From the NCBI RefSeq assembly GCF_014805625.2, contig NW_023998569.1:544424-608423 (forward strand): a stretch of DNA of 64,000 nt, read 5' to 3'. The stretch comes from Glossina fuscipes. Its lineage: Eukaryota; Arthropoda; Insecta; Diptera; Glossinidae. Shown piece by piece: positions 23,953 through 38,406 of this stretch. The notes below the pieces were generated by a model, which did no database searches, was not told the origin of the DNA, and saw only the letters and a program-made list of their open reading frames with translations. The position numbers and the translations under genes are program-made. Every line of letters begins with the position of its first letter. Position 1 is the first letter of the stretch.

Positions 23953-26900
23953 CTATTAAATCATATTTAGAGAGTTAGGTCAACAGTTATGTAACAAATA
24001 CGCAAAACTACTCGCTGCAACATTGTAAGAAAATTTGCAAAGTTTCACACAACTTGTCTTATGCGCGTGTACGAGAATGTTTTTATAAATTTGTTTTTAT
24101 GGTAATTTAGTTTTTAAATTTGAAGAAAGGATGATATTACGTAACTTTATTATAATATTTTTCTTCATGGGTTTGTTCTCTCTTTTCGCCCTTTTTTTTT
24201 AAAAGCACAAGCCGATATGCTTGGAAGCGATTATGGAATCATTAGCACTGATAACGTATAAAAATATTATTTGCAATATAGGAAGAATTTTCGGTATTCA
24301 TCATATGAGTTCGATTTATTGTTCTCAATATCGAGAGCAAACTCCATAGCTTAGGGTAATAATGGACTGCCTGCAGGGAGTAGAGAGTTTGCAGTTCTCG
24401 ATAAAGTATGCATTTTTTTAATATCGAATGAAAAACCTTTCAATCGAGTTTGTTTGGGAACAATAAAGCGACTTTAGAATTAGAAGCAAATGGGGTATGT
24501 TTTTGAAACACTGTTAAAACTTGTGGCATTCTATTTGCATAAATTGGTATTTATTCTAAACTCAAATTAAATTGTTTGCAGAATATATAAATTATGGAAC
24601 AAAATATTTTGCAATTTTTGCTTCCTTTGAGAATCAGCAATCTTTGACAAATATTCTGTTTTTCAACTCGATCTAGAGAATAGACAAGTGAATGTCGAAA
24701 TGATTAAAAGGATATGTTGATATGAAAGGGGGAAAAGCGATCAACGAGCAAACAGAGGAGGGATGGGCGGTAAAAATACCAGACGGGTAAATTGATAACA
24801 AACAGACACTCAACTTCATGAAATGACTTTGACAATTTGAATAGAAGACGCAAAATAAATTGACGGACGGATTGGAAGACATACAGATAGGCGGGCGGAT
24901 GTTGCATGAGTCCATTCATCTTGACTGAAGTCATGTACATTTTAAATGAACATTAATGCATACTTCACGATGTTACAAATGAACAAGGCAACTTATGTAC
25001 CCCTCTTCTGTCGGAAATCGCTAAGAAGTGCAAGTTGTATCAGCAATAATAGCTACTATGAAAAAAGCTGGTTAAGAAATGTGTGTTAAGAGATAAAAAT
25101 GCGTCGGCAAAAGGTAAACAAGCACTATATATATACTTTTGTTTGACTTGACATACGCATCAGTCTTTTGTTAACGGAAGGCAAAAGAAGCCTTAATAAT
25201 AAAAATTAAACACCCATTACGAAACTTTATATATTTTATAATTATTATATGGTTTTTTTATAAGTGTATGATGATGCGAGAGTGTGAAATTTCCTATTGG
25301 GAGTTTTGAATAAATGCAACTAACAAATACAAAGTTTTCATACATCTTAGACCGAAACTTAGATAACCACTATCTGAAGCACATATATGTCGAGAGCAAT
25401 AGTTGTTGTGAAGAGTTCGAACGTTGAAGAAGCATAGATAAATATTTCGTGCCTACTTCAGAAGGATATGTCTTTTAAATTAACTACTAACGTCATCTCA
25501 CTAGTAAGTTTTAACTTAAGACCCACAATCATTTTTAGACGTTTTCCTTCGTGAATTTCGGCAGTTTTTTTGGAAATGATCAGTACACCTAAACTAAAAA
25601 AATGTCTATTCCTGTTTTGTTAGCTTCAACTTTTTAAATGAAGTATCATCAATAACCAATAGACAAGCGGACGGTTGAGTGAATAGCTGAACGGTGCTTG
25701 GACTGATGACGGATAAATGGATGAACGGCCAAACGGAACTTAATCTACATAGAATCTAATATAATTTCCTCAAGACATTTCTAACGACGATGAAAAAATC
25801 TAGTGTACCTCCACCCTTTGTTCGTGACAATAGCTTTTAACATATAACAAAACGAATAACAAGCTGTGCTGTTACCTGTTGCTACATACATATATAATGA
25901 AAAAATAACCTGAATAAACCAAATCCATGTGCAGCACATTGTTATTTAGACAATTACTGGCACATTTTTACTCACACGTCTAACTGCTTATAATGTGTGC
26001 ATCTGCGGAACATAATCATGATATATGTGCTTAGGCATGGATCGTTGCCATTATAATATTAAAATTTTTCAAGAGAATGATGCTAATCAAATACACATAT
26101 ATACTTGTTATTCTTACATATGCTTCGCCGTTTCGTACGTAAGTTAAGGACATGTGCAAGCAGAGAAAAATTAAAGGCAATTGTCAGCATCTTGAGATAT
26201 ATTTATATAAATATAAAAGGAGGACTAACGCGCTACATTTACGTTACGGCGGAGTTAAAAGACAGCGAAAAAGAAGTATAGCAATACAAAGTACGAATAT
26301 TGAAGAGGAGTAAGCAAGTATAAATTTCACTTCCTTCCCAGAAGGCCAAAAAGAATGTATGAAAGTCACGACCTATTTAGTGACGTTTTATTTATCATAC
26401 TCATATGGCTATAAGTGGGGTTTGTTTGACTGATAAATTTTACTTTAACATCTAGCAGGAAAAAAAACGTTAACGTGGATAGAGTTATTTCCCAGAGAGC
26501 TTCAGATAACTCGCCCAAATTCTATTGATGAATTACTCGCGTACTACCAAATTTCCGTGAGTTTCTGCGAATGATTTGTGCATGTCTTTTAGTACCGGAA
26601 GGCTTTTGTCATTTTCGCTGACGACTATTTAATATTCTAAGGCGCGTTAACTATTGGCAGCATCTTCTTCATTGATTCTCCTCCGTCGTAAATGCCTAAG
26701 GGCAGTAAGTGCCTCGTGCAGGCGACATCGTCTCTTCTATACTTCCCCCTGCCTAATAATTTCCGGGTATGCGTTTGTACAATTTTCTTTCATCGCGTTT
26801 TCAACAGGATAGAAACCAAAAGGACCAACTAAGCCTCCTAATAATTTTCCCCTTGATACTTGCTTTTTTATTAAATTATCCATTTGCTACAAAGAGTCTT

Positions 26901-29599
26901 TTCCCTTCTACTTTCATTTGCAAGTATCTTATTGCTTTACAAGTTTGCCTCCAGATTTTTCGTGGCCGCTTTTAGTTGATCCTTTCATATTTCGAGGACA
27001 TTTAGCTCGGCTGCGTCGGCTGTTTTGTCTGTTTGTAACGAGTCTTCATAGAGTTTCAGATGCTTCGATTATATCTTCCCAGTTTCATTAGCTACGTAAT
27101 GCAGCATATTTTTTTATGTTTAGATATCTTTTGTGTGCGTAAGTTTGCCGGGAAATAGATTTACTTTTGAGGCCAGAATTAAGGTAGTTAGTCAGGAGCA
27201 AAATAGATATCAAAATTTTAGAGGAGTTTGGGCGATAATTGATTTAACATAACTTGCATTTAATCAGAAACCACACAATTGCGACATCAAAGATGAAATT
27301 TGTAGATAAGAAATTATTACTACATATATACACGGATTATTATTATAGATTGCTTTTGCTATTATTATTATATTATATTATATTATTGGCCACTTACAAA
27401 TATGATCCCACGTGATCGAGCACCGTTTAAAAGTTGTCAAAAGTTGCCTCGTTTTTCAATAGCAATTTTCTTCTTTCAAGGGCAGGCGCAAACCAATAGA
27501 CGACTCTGCCTAAATCTATTCTGATGGTTACGGTCTATTTTACGGTATGCCTTCGGCTTCTTCTGAATGTGGATATTAGTTTTAAGGAATTTTTTTCTGT
27601 AATAATTATCGCTTTTCGACAAGTGTGACAAAGTCTTCTAGGCAAGCCTATATTTTTATGAACAATATGACAAAACACACTTTCTGCGTTTCTATCGATA
27701 AAGGGAGAAAGAACTTAACTTATAATAAATAAAAAAAATTATTTTTTAACCATAAACTTAAAATAATTTATTTTTGTTAAAGTGGTGGTTTTACCTGTCC
27801 ATCACTGTATATTTTTAATTAAACATTTTAGTAGCGAATTTTTAGATGTTTGTAAAGAATGGAGTTAGGTCATTTTCAAAATAAACGCAACAGTTTCCAC
27901 AGGTTTTATTTACATTGTGCAATTTTATGTGTTAAACGAATTTGATGATTGACGCTGGTTTTTTCCATTTGCATTTCGCAACAAACACAGCCTGACTAGT
28001 TCTCATGACATGTTTTACAACCGTGTTCACAATCTTTCAAATGGTATTTATTTATGGTTGTTTTCTAGTTCGCAAGAGGATTAATTTACGATAGCAATTA
28101 AATCCAATGATAAGCTTACTGCACCTCTACCTAGCATATAATATCGCTAGTCTAATCATTTTTATGAATATGGAGACAATTCTCACATATCCTAATTTTT
28201 TTTTTTTTTGTTTTTTTTCGGGTTACATGTGACTACGTTCATTTTACAGTTAAATTAATCTAAAAAGTCATCGATTGTTATGCATTGCAATGAATTAGCG
28301 AAAATTCTACACTTTATCTGTTTAAGGTAAAGGTTTAAACTTCAACGTAAATTCAGTTGGCCGGTGATCGTAGGTTTTTGATAACTTAATCATATACATC
28401 CATGTATTGTCGTTAAGGAGGAGAAGCCATTGTGACATTTTCGGATACATTTTTTTTTTATGTGTCTAATAAAGTATGTGAAAGAAATTCATTACTCGAA
28501 ACCAATTTTTTTCGTGAAACTGTAAGCTGTTACCAAACCGCTTCGAATAAGATGACTGTATCTGGGACATAAAGTCGTTGCGTTTATCGGTTCAAATTTG
28601 CATCAATTACACAACTTGCGCCGCAACTCCTCAAAGTAAATGCTTCCAGTACTTTACGCTTTTTCTATATATCCCCGGCAAATATTATAATACTTTTGCC
28701 GTCCATTCCAAAAAAGTTGTCAAAAATACTTCTTTTTTTTAGTTATAATGGTTTGCCCCCTTAAACACTCGTACATCTATATCAAATATCTTTCTTAACT
28801 TGGATAGTTAGCCTTATTTCGGATAGTTAACGCATCCGTCGATAATTCTCGGGATTAACATGTAAATGCAGTTTCTAACATGTTTTTTATTTATATGTTT
28901 ACGTACTTACACATGAAACTCAACTCAAATAAATGAGCAGTCGAATTCAATTGATTCCTAAAAGTAAATCTTATACTAATTATTACTAAAAACTAGTATC
29001 AAGCATACAAGGGCATATAAGGAAAATAAAAAAAAAAACAAAAAAATAACACACTTACAATTAAATTAATTCCTGTGTAAATAAATAAGAAAAAAAATCG
29101 GCACAGATCCAAGTTGCAAGTGAACTCCTATATCATTGCCAACATGCAAAAGCTTGGTAAGCGATAACAATAAAAAACACCAGTTAATTTTCGAATCGTA
29201 ATGATATGATAAGATTGCAAGTTAGGCAAATCGCGCGTATTAAGCAAAGTTATTTTGATAGACTTTGAAGAATCCGATATTGAGATTACGTGATAGACAT
29301 CATTTAGATTCCCGCAAACAACCCCGAACGTTAAATTTCTCATAATTATATTTAGGTTGACTCAAGTTCATGAAAATAAAGTGACTGGAGAAGCAGTTAG
29401 CGATATTAAAGCTTATCACACCATATAATGTGGACCGTGTGTGTTAATTAACTCAATTAAGAAAGAAACACCAAGAATAAATCGATGCTTCTCAAGCGCT
29501 AGTAAAAATAACAGAAGCAACCTATATTCATAAGGAGAAGGAAAGATAAGCGGGCCGCAAACCAAATTCCTAAGGGTAAGCGGTAAGAATTGAAACCAA
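23953..29599. other. Intergenic or CCHa1 5' intron
   Basis: The missing CCHa1 leader exon may lie here or further up. I checked donor-like GTA[A/G] sites by eye and found none preceded by a convincing signal peptide in phase 1. Repeat-like GACGGATG tracts occur at 24720-24905 and 25660-25740. Confidence 0.5.
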
Positions 29600-31280
29600 G
29601 CGCGTACCTAGTTTTATCAAAAAGAGCTCAATGTCTAAATTAAAACGTGATCTTTAGTCGAATAGAACCATTGCCTGACTTTTGTCTTAAGAAAGGAAGC
29701 ATTTGCATTTAGATTTAATTTCATAAAATTTAACGAGCATTATGTGACCAAATTATTTAAGTCAATTTGAAGCTGATACGATTGCGATTCCAAGGAGAAA
29801 GAAGAAAACAATTTGACATCGCTAACGTACATCGAGTAAACTCTAAGAGATTCGTGACAGTAGATTTTCCTTCCCGAAAGCCATGCTGGAATGGAAAAAT
29901 ATATAGGTTTTGATAGCGAAAACTAAATGCTGAGTAACAGTTCTCTCAAACAGTTTAGGCAAGACAATCAACTTTCCCATGCATCTATAGTTCTGAACGC
30001 GATGTCTATTTCCACATTTGTGAATTGGAATAAGTAGGAAACTACTCTTCTAACCCAAAGGACTGCTTATATTACAGAGCACGATTTAAGTATACATAAT
30101 GGAATCCCGTCAGATCTAGGCGCATGATTTTATTTTAGGGACCTCAAGTCATGTAAAACGTCATTTTCTGAACTGCCCAAGTTATGAATCGAAATCGGTT
30201 TAATTATCAGATACGGATAGTTAACAGTTAAATCGGAATCAGCAACTGAAAAATTTCGTCGGACGTATTCAGCAAAGACATTAGAGTTTTCAATGTCACC
30301 AAAAGACTATAAGCCATTGAAAGAAAAATGCGAGGGATATATGGAGTTTTTTCTTTTATAGTTGAAAAACTTATAAAAACATTTAGGATTAGCAAGTAGT
30401 GAGGATTTTATCAACTGAACTTCAAGATGATTGGAGGTTGAGGTAATTAAATCTATGCCTTGCATACGCAAAATAGACGTAAGCAGAACCACGTTTTGTA
30501 AATTTTTTCAAAAGTTAGTTTTTGCTATATTTGCAATATCTAATTCTCTTGTTCAATCATGGCGTGCACTTGCTTCGAAGGCGTGGTTGCTTTATTGGAA
30601 CGGATACAGAAATAGCTGGGTTTAATACATTATAGAACGGTGCCAGTAAGGTTTCAATATTCCTAGCAGAGAAAACGAGCATAATGGATGAAAGATGCGA
30701 TTCAAGTAGTAAAATATTGCTTTTATTAAAATCATAACGTTTATTAGAGGAAGTTGCTTTTGGCATTTTAGAATAGTTCAGCGGACCATTATGCCTATAA
30801 TAAAAGGAAATAAAGTTGCTTGATGGTATGTATCTTCAGGTAAACTAAAAAGTGGCGATTTGTATCTATCTCCGGGAAATTGGGAAAACAATGATCTAGG
30901 AATCTGCCGTTACAATTAGGACTACGGTTATATTCAAAAAACTTGATAGCTCCATTATATGTTGAAACGGGGCACACACAGCGACAATTATCACTATGAC
31001 ACCAAGTGACTTGTGGTGAATTGATTTCCCTCAACGCTATGATACAGATCATTAGGTTAAGACCTTTCAATGGACTAGGACGGGGCAGCATCAGATATGT
31101 CAATTAAAACACCATCACCAGTGCGATCTAATCGATCGTTTCTGAAAATCTGGAGAGACTTCGACGAATGCAAATGCGGTTTTAACGTAGTTTTAGTGAA
31201 GGCCAAATAGGAAAACCCCGTGTTCACCAAATTTAGGAACGTAGGTCAAATTTTTGAGGTAAGGCCCCCAACTTTTGATA
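29600..31280 (-). mobile_element. Decayed Jockey-like LINE, endonuclease plus start of reverse transcriptase
   Basis: On -, the endonuclease end is visible around 31135-31075 (DRLDRTGDGVLIDI) and in 31103-30795 (NSPQVTW, later NGRFLDHCFP). The reverse-transcriptase fingers follow near 30130-30090 (SDGIPLCILKSCS) and at 29890-29835 (FQHGFREGKSTVTNLLEF). Frames are broken by several stops and shifts, and the catalytic core and tail are missing or unreadable below 29.7 kb. It is a dead copy. The assignment to the Jockey group rests on these motifs only. Confidence 0.75.
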
Positions 31281-31701
31281 AATGAAATTTACTGGGTCTG
31301 AAGAAACATTTACTTTCCTGAGGGTGTACAGCTACCGAATTAATATTACGGGGCCGATTGTGATGAACGAATTCCTTCATTAACACTCATACGAGGCGAC
31401 TATATCAGAACATTTAAAGAAAAAGTCCTAAAAATTATTTTCGATAATGGAAAACCAAAGTCGCAAGAGATAACTGACACCCTAACGATATGAAGAGATA
31501 GTTTATCCACCATACTACACAAAAATTTAGACATGATCAGCATAATATCGTTTCATAAAAGGCTTTCGATTGCTGGTCTAATCAAACCGCGCAATGTTAT
31601 TTGCTAGTGAACCTACGTTCTCCAAAGGCTTACCGGTAATTACGCGCCTTACGAATATTTAATAACGCCAATCGCTTTACTTTTGTGCTCTTCGTAACGA
31701 T

Positions 31702-31725
31702 ATTATTATTATTATTATTATTATT
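31702..31725. repeat. (TTA)n microsatellite
   Basis: About eight TTA units lie between two decayed LINE copies. Confidence 0.85.
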
Positions 31726-31936
31726 CAAAATTGGTTACAACACTTTGTTTATAAATAATTCGGAACGTGAATGAAAAATAATACTGATAAAAACAATTCA
31801 ACAACAAAAAAGGAAAACATTTAAATTGTAGTTGCAACAAATTGAACCACAACAAACCATAGCAATAGCAACAAGATTGACCATCCGGCGATGTAATATA
31901 CAATTCCATTTATTACTTTAAGAACTCACGCCGTGG

Positions 31937-33480
31937 TCATGTCATATAAAAATTAAGATAATCATTAAGAGACCGAACGACAACACAGAGCGGATGATGA
32001 ACCTCATAATTACTGAGAGCCTGCCGTAGCCTACCAAGCCAATTAGTACAGGTTATTTTCGTCGGAATATGAACACCAATCTCACTCAATAAAAACCGCG
32101 AGTTACGCTGACCAGATAACACTTTCATAATAAACGAGACGTCTAACCAGTTACATCTGCTCTCCAAGTAAGAAAAGTGAATAAGTTTAAGACGACTCTC
32201 ATAAGAAAGCAGCGGTATTGCCGGGTTCCATCTGAACTTTTTATACGGACGCAATCTGATAAATGTAGCACCTATAGCTCAGCGATCAACCGTCGACGGA
32301 ACGCTTTAATAAAGGCTTAGAAAATGCGGTCAATAACTTCTTACTAATATAAGAGTTGTTAAATCCCTACAACTAAGATCTAATCAACCCCAGCAGAATT
32401 CTCGCTTTGTTAACGGTAGCTTCGACTTGCAAGTTAAAGCTCAAAATTTAGAATCGAGTATAACCCCCAAATCCATGAAGTTAGAAACAAACTCCACCTT
32501 ATGAGTAACACTGTAGCAGTCAACAGCAAACGGAACTCCCCTGCAAAGCATTAATTGGTTGGTTTTTTTAATTTAAGTGACATATTATTACATTCGCAAC
32601 AAGCATAAAGCTCGGAAAGGTCAGAAATCCGACGCTTGCTCTCGCCTCAGGTATAGAAAGCAAGAAGCAGAAAAAGGAAAATAACTTACCGTCGTTCGCA
32701 AACATTAACACATTAGAGCATTTAACGCAGGTCGGTATGTCACTAATAAATACAATAAAAGGTAACGGCCCCAAATGACTCCCCTGTGGAACACCAGATA
32801 TGATTTCTACAGACTGTGATCTACAAGAGCCAAATGACGCGCCCAATGTGCGATCAGTCAGATAAGATGTAATTTAGAAGAAATACCTATGCAATACAAT
32901 TTATGTAAGAAGGGTTTATGCTCGACCCTATCAAACGCCTTAGAAAAGTCAGTGTAAACCATATCAGTTTATTTACCAACTGAGAGTAAACAAGGTCAAG
33001 CAGTTTCGTCGTAGTTGATCTAGCCATATTGAAGGGGTCATAAAACCGACATCAATGATGGTTGGAAAAAGAATTTCAAATAGTTTAGATAGGGCACGTA
33101 GTTTAGCAATGGCTCTATACTCTCTCTATGATTTTCGACATTCTTCTAGTGCCGTCCTTATGCAGGGGAATTAAAAAGGGCTCCTTCCACTGCTCCGAAA
33201 AGTACCCTTCTCTAAGAGAAGAATTAAATAAAATTGTAAACTTTGTGCGTAAAATACTAGCACAATCGTTAGAATAATTTAAAGAAATTGGAGTAGCAAA
33301 TTCTTCAAAATTGTAGCAACAAAGTAACGTGCAAACAAAAATTCGATCCACTTCTTCGTTTTTATGCTGCATCAATATCATACCTAAACGATGATCGCTA
33401 AAGTATTGCAGGGACGGATTCCACCTTTGACTCTATGGTCGTTGATCAGTAGTCTGTTTTCAGCAGAAAAAGAACTATTC
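31937..33480 (-). mobile_element. Decayed Jockey-like LINE, reverse transcriptase to C-terminus
   Basis: On -, 33381-33115 shows FNSSLREGYFSEQWKEPFLI and PLHKDG, followed in another frame near 33105 by NYRAIAKL..LSKLFE. At 32792-32766 is VPQGSHLGP, and at 32702-32691 FAND stands where an active enzyme has F/YADD, so a catalytic aspartate is lost. The C-terminal part is an open 105-codon block at 32254-31937 (SYESRLKLIHFSYLESR, then LSGQRNSRFLLSEI). It is split over at least three frames and inactive. Confidence 0.8.
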
Positions 33481-35259
33481 AATAATAATCGAAGGCTATC
33501 AGCTTCTCGGCAAACCCAAATTCAGTATAGGGAACTTTTAATACGAAAATGATCTATTTTTAATCTGACACTGCTTAATATACTTATTGTGGTCGTCGAT
33601 AGGTCCAATTTTGCTCTTTTTCCATTAAACACAACATATACGTAAAACACGAACAATTTTGACTAAAATTGCCATCATGGTAAGGAAAATCTTGCACAAC
33701 ATTAGTTGAATTCTTTAACAATATAAAATCTGAGTTGGTCCATGGTAGACGGTTTTATCGGAGAAAATTGTATAACTCGTTCGACGAAATCTTTTAATAG
33801 ATAGTTATCACAAATGGCGAATTATTCATATGTAAAGCAGTTTATTGTATTTTGTCGGATTCAGTTCGAGGGGACTTTACTTTTTTTAACCATTTCAATT
33901 ACTATTACTATCATCTTTTCAGGTTAGATATGTGCAATTTCCTTCATAAAGACAGAAGAAATATTAAGAATGTCCAAGGAAAGCAGATGAATTAATTACT
34001 TACGTTAAGTTTCGTGCTGCATAACTTTGTATTCACCGTTTCCTACGGATTAAATGATATTAGCGACGAAATTAGCTTAATAACTACTAAGAAACCATTA
34101 TTCAAAATTTGTCCATGGCATTAATAAACTGTGAGTCTTTTTTAACTGTGGACATGTCAGTTCACAAATTGAGGCATATTTTCCCAAAAGACCCTTAGAA
34201 AAAATTTTACGTCGTAACCTTCAAATCAGATGGAAAAATTATATGTTTGTTTTGCACTTGTATTTAAAAATTTTTTAGCTTTTTGGTCTTGCTTTGCGTC
34301 CCGAACCTAAACGACTAAGTGCGACTTCAAAACAAAGATGATAAAGTAAATCAGTGATAGTCTATACATAAACAGACCAATGAAAGAATTCTAAATGTTA
34401 TAAACTTGACTTAGTGGATCCGCAACAGACATTTCTGAGCTAGAATGCTTCGCATTTTTCGCGAATATTCTATTTTAATAAGCTTTACGTCGAATGGACG
34501 AGGTGCTAACGGTAAGCGGCATTCGGTGTAAAGCAATAGAAGAGATGTGGGATCTAGTGATAAGAGGGATGGATGATAGAGAGGAGCATGTCAAACAACG
34601 TTCAGCCCAAATGTTTGCAACTTGCTATTATTGCAGGACAGCAGTGAAGAATTCATAGAAAGCAAAATTTATTTATTTATCTATTTATTTACAATATTTA
34701 GTAAATAATACTATAATAATACTATATTTAGTAAATAAATAGATAAATAATTAAATATATGATTCAATTCATGTAAGTCCAAAAGATAAAGCAAAAAAAA
34801 ACTAAAGAAAAAATAAAAGTGCAATAAACTAATACAAAATTAAACTAACAGAAAATGTGTCAGAGACGCAAATGCTCTCCGAATCTTAGTCCTATGGTTA
34901 ATAATTGCAATAAATCCTGTAACTACACATAAATACATATATTTATAAAATAAATGTATATATAACACAACTGAAAACCAGTTAATCAGTTCGTGTTTAG
35001 AAATTTTCTTTTAAAGGGGGCTACCGTATCTAAAAATGAAACGTATGTACAAAAGGCGAAAAAACCCCGTATTGTGAGAGACACTGAGACAGCCTAATTG
35101 GAACATAATGCTTAGAAAAACGAGGCGAAGCGTTTAAAAATAATTGCCTGAACAAAAATGGGGAACTATCGTCTCTCTTTATCAGCTTAAACACGAAGGA
35201 TACTCCTAAGAAGTGAAAATCGCATGTGTCTGCAAACGGAAAGGTTCAGTAACATTAGG
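33481..35259. other. Between LINE copies, no gene seen
   Basis: It probably contains further LINE-derived noncoding sequence. A short inverted pair, ATTTAGTAAATAA...AATACTATATTTAGTAAAT, and TTTAT-rich runs lie near 34670-34750. Confidence 0.5.
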
Positions 35260-36330
35260 CTAATTCTACACCAGTATACCAACGGTAGTAAATCGCGAGT
35301 GAGAATCTCAATATCCATTACGCTTCGAATAGAGTGAAGTAGCTTAACGTCGTCTGTAAATATTAAAATATTACTGTGCTGACTGATTCCAGGAAGATTG
35401 TTAATAAATACAAAAAAAGCAAGGGCCCCAAATGTATATATTATATCAAATGCAAATTTAATTTCTTACAATATTATCTATATTCGCAATCAAGGAAGCA
35501 CTATAGCTAATGAGAACGTGCCAGTCGTTAATAATACTATAGTCAATATAGCGACATCGGGAGTGGGATCTGAACCAGTTATTATGCCTACTTTTGAGTT
35601 TTAGTACCGCTGATCCCTCCTCTTCAGTAATCAACGCCATCGCTCATAAAGTGGGCTTACGATTTCTATTACCGAAACCTTTACCAAAAAAATGCCTTAT
35701 GGTATTCCGGAACAAGCAAATATCATCTCGGAATAGACAAATTTATATGCTACCTTTTGTGTGCGATTCGATAAGTGCGACGCAAAGCATATGACTACAC
35801 AATCAGGAAATTCAATTTTTGGCAGCTTCGAAGTAAGAAGGTCACGATTAACTCAATCAAATGCCTTACTAAAGTTTGCGAAAATAATATCACTTTGATT
35901 ATTTTCGGAAAAAGCCTTAAAAATATAATTAGAAAGTTTTAGTAGATTTGTAACGGTAGAATTTCCACAGTAAAACCCATATTACGATGAGGAAACCTCC
36001 GACCGACAGAACGAATCAACCGATTAGTTACAAGCGACTGATATAATTCTGATGTAACACTAAGTTTAGCAAGGCCTTTGCAGTTAATGATGCATTGACT
36101 GTTATCATTTTTATGAAAAGATACTAAATAGATAGTCTTCCATAAGGGGGAGAAGGCGATGCATTGCAGACATTTGCTAGTCGCTTACAGAGTACATTAT
36201 CGGCATTAATATGAATGCAAGATGGAATACCATCACGACCCGGCCTAGCGCAATATATTAAGTCTTGCAGGGCAATAAAAACTTCTTCTTCGGTAAAAAC
36301 AAACCGGTAAAACCAGATTTTATTTCAAAT
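35260..36330 (-). mobile_element. Decayed Jockey-like LINE, central reverse transcriptase
   Basis: On -, GRDGIPSCIHI lies near 36250, SDIIFANFSKAFD followed by a stop near 35890-35850, a GPL-type block with FINNLPG near 35428-35390, and FTDDVKL near 35364-35341. The Asp pair survives, but the frame is broken many times. It is clearly a different copy from its two neighbours because the conserved blocks recur. Confidence 0.75.
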
Positions 36331-38402
36331 GGATTCGTATAATTTTTTGTTATCACAACGCATATGTGTTGGTATCAATTGTGTTTTACGCTTCGATTTA
36401 GCGAATCTGTGCAACGTTTTAGTTGATTTTTTAGGATTTGCATATCTTAGAACCAAATGAGACAAGAGCTCCACCGTTTAGCGAATGTAAAGGGAACGAA
36501 ATTTTAAATAGCTTCGCTTTTTAAAATATAGAATTCAGGAAGCGGGTATTTTAAATTATTATATATTTTATAATTAAGGAAACATTTGCTTTATTAAAGA
36601 TATACAGTTTCACAATGGCATCGCCCGTTGCTAAATTTGTAGTAGTAATATCCAATGAAAATGTGATAAATATCTTCAGGAAGAAGGACGGATCTGTTAG
36701 GCAAACTGATATATTTGCCACGTTGTTGAAGATTGGATGAAAAGAAAATTAACGATAGTATTAAGTTGGGTAAGGCATAAGCTGCACATATTTTTAAAGA
36801 CGATATGTCGTGGGACGCTCTAGAGACATAAGACGGCACCAAGCGGTATGAATCCATTGTTCTTGCCGTGAAGGGAAGAACAAAAGAAATCGGAAAAAAA
36901 GAACTTTAAGACGATTGTGAAAATTTTTATAAAAATGCTTCAATAACTGAATTAAATGGCGGCATAGCAATGCCTTAAAAAATAGATTATTTTTGATAGG
37001 GATTAAACAAAGTTCACGAATTAACGGAAAAACGGTGTTGCAGTTTTATTTTTCGCAACTCCTACTAGGAGAGTAAAATGCAATTTATTTTGTGTTTTCA
37101 TTTGTAGTGATTTTTTTTTCTTTGTAAATTACCTTTAATTACGGTAACAAGTAACAAAAACATCCAAAATAATGTGAGAAATTTCTTAAAATTCATTTTT
37201 TATATATATGTGTTTTTTCTTTTTTATTTGAGCTTTAATCTTTAAAAAAAAAAAAACTTTTCTTGTAACACAAATGTACTTTTAAGTTATTTATTATAAT
37301 TAATTCTTTTTTCCAAAATTAATTTTATTAAGATATATATGTTCATATATATATATGTATATTACTTTTTTATAACTAATTTCAAATTTTCCGATTTTTC
37401 CGTTAGGCTTTCAGGTTAAATTCAAACTGTCCACAAGAATGAAAGTTGCAAAGGATTTTATAGTTGAAACAAAACATAGACGCAGAGCTTATGAATTCTT
37501 ATGAATTTACGGCTACTTATCAGTCGTACATGAAAAGAATACAACAACTTCCTACGCACACGTATACACTCAACAATTTAACAAAGAAAGTTAGATAAGG
37601 CTAACGTTCACGAGGTGATTAGAAAGCATGCAAAATAGAAAATATAATTATTAATACGCATAACGCAGAAGCGAGCAGTCAGTCATTGGTTGCTTAAAGA
37701 GGAGGTGACAAATAATTCCACACTGGATGTTAAGTTTAATAAAAAAGTTAAGAAAGCAAACAACAAGAACAACAGCGAAACATGTTAAACGTAGTTGTGT
37801 AGGAATAAATAGAAAAGGAAGCAACAGATGGCTAACTATCTTTTTAACATTTATTTTGAATAAATCGTCAATTTATTATCAAAAGCTTTGAAAGGAAGCT
37901 TTTTACTTAAACTTGCAGCTACAGGAAAAAGCTTTTAAAATTTTCATTTGGTCACCCCTAGTCGATTTTTTTTTTTTGTAAAATGTAAGTATAATGTAAG
38001 TTATATGAAAGGTTATATGAAAGGTGATAAATATAAAATTTCTTAAAAGCGAAAACCTCGCTTAAGTTAAACTTTGTTATGACCGGTCGTGACTTTTCAT
38101 TTATTATGATGCTGACAACATTATAAGTAGTATGAACACGCATATCAGATCTTTATTATGCACACTTTTTCCTATCGTCATAATATTATTTGAAGAGTGC
38201 ACGGCAATTTTTTTAGCGTTACTTATTCATTATGTAATTTACCGTACAATAGGAGATTCTTCTATAATTTATGGTTATGTTTTGGATTTTAGATCAAGAC
38301 AATCTAATAATGATTTACATATGACACGAAAAAATAATCTTATGCGCAATCTTGAAATCGAATTTATATTAGATCGCTTCAATTTAAGAATTGCAACTGA
38401 AC
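36331..38402. other. Intergenic, no gene seen
   Basis: A/T-rich. The 87-codon - frame at 36594-36857 may be LINE linker sequence but shows no motif. A small GTTATATGAAAG duplication lies at about 37999-38023. Confidence 0.5.
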
Positions 38403-38406
38403 ATAT

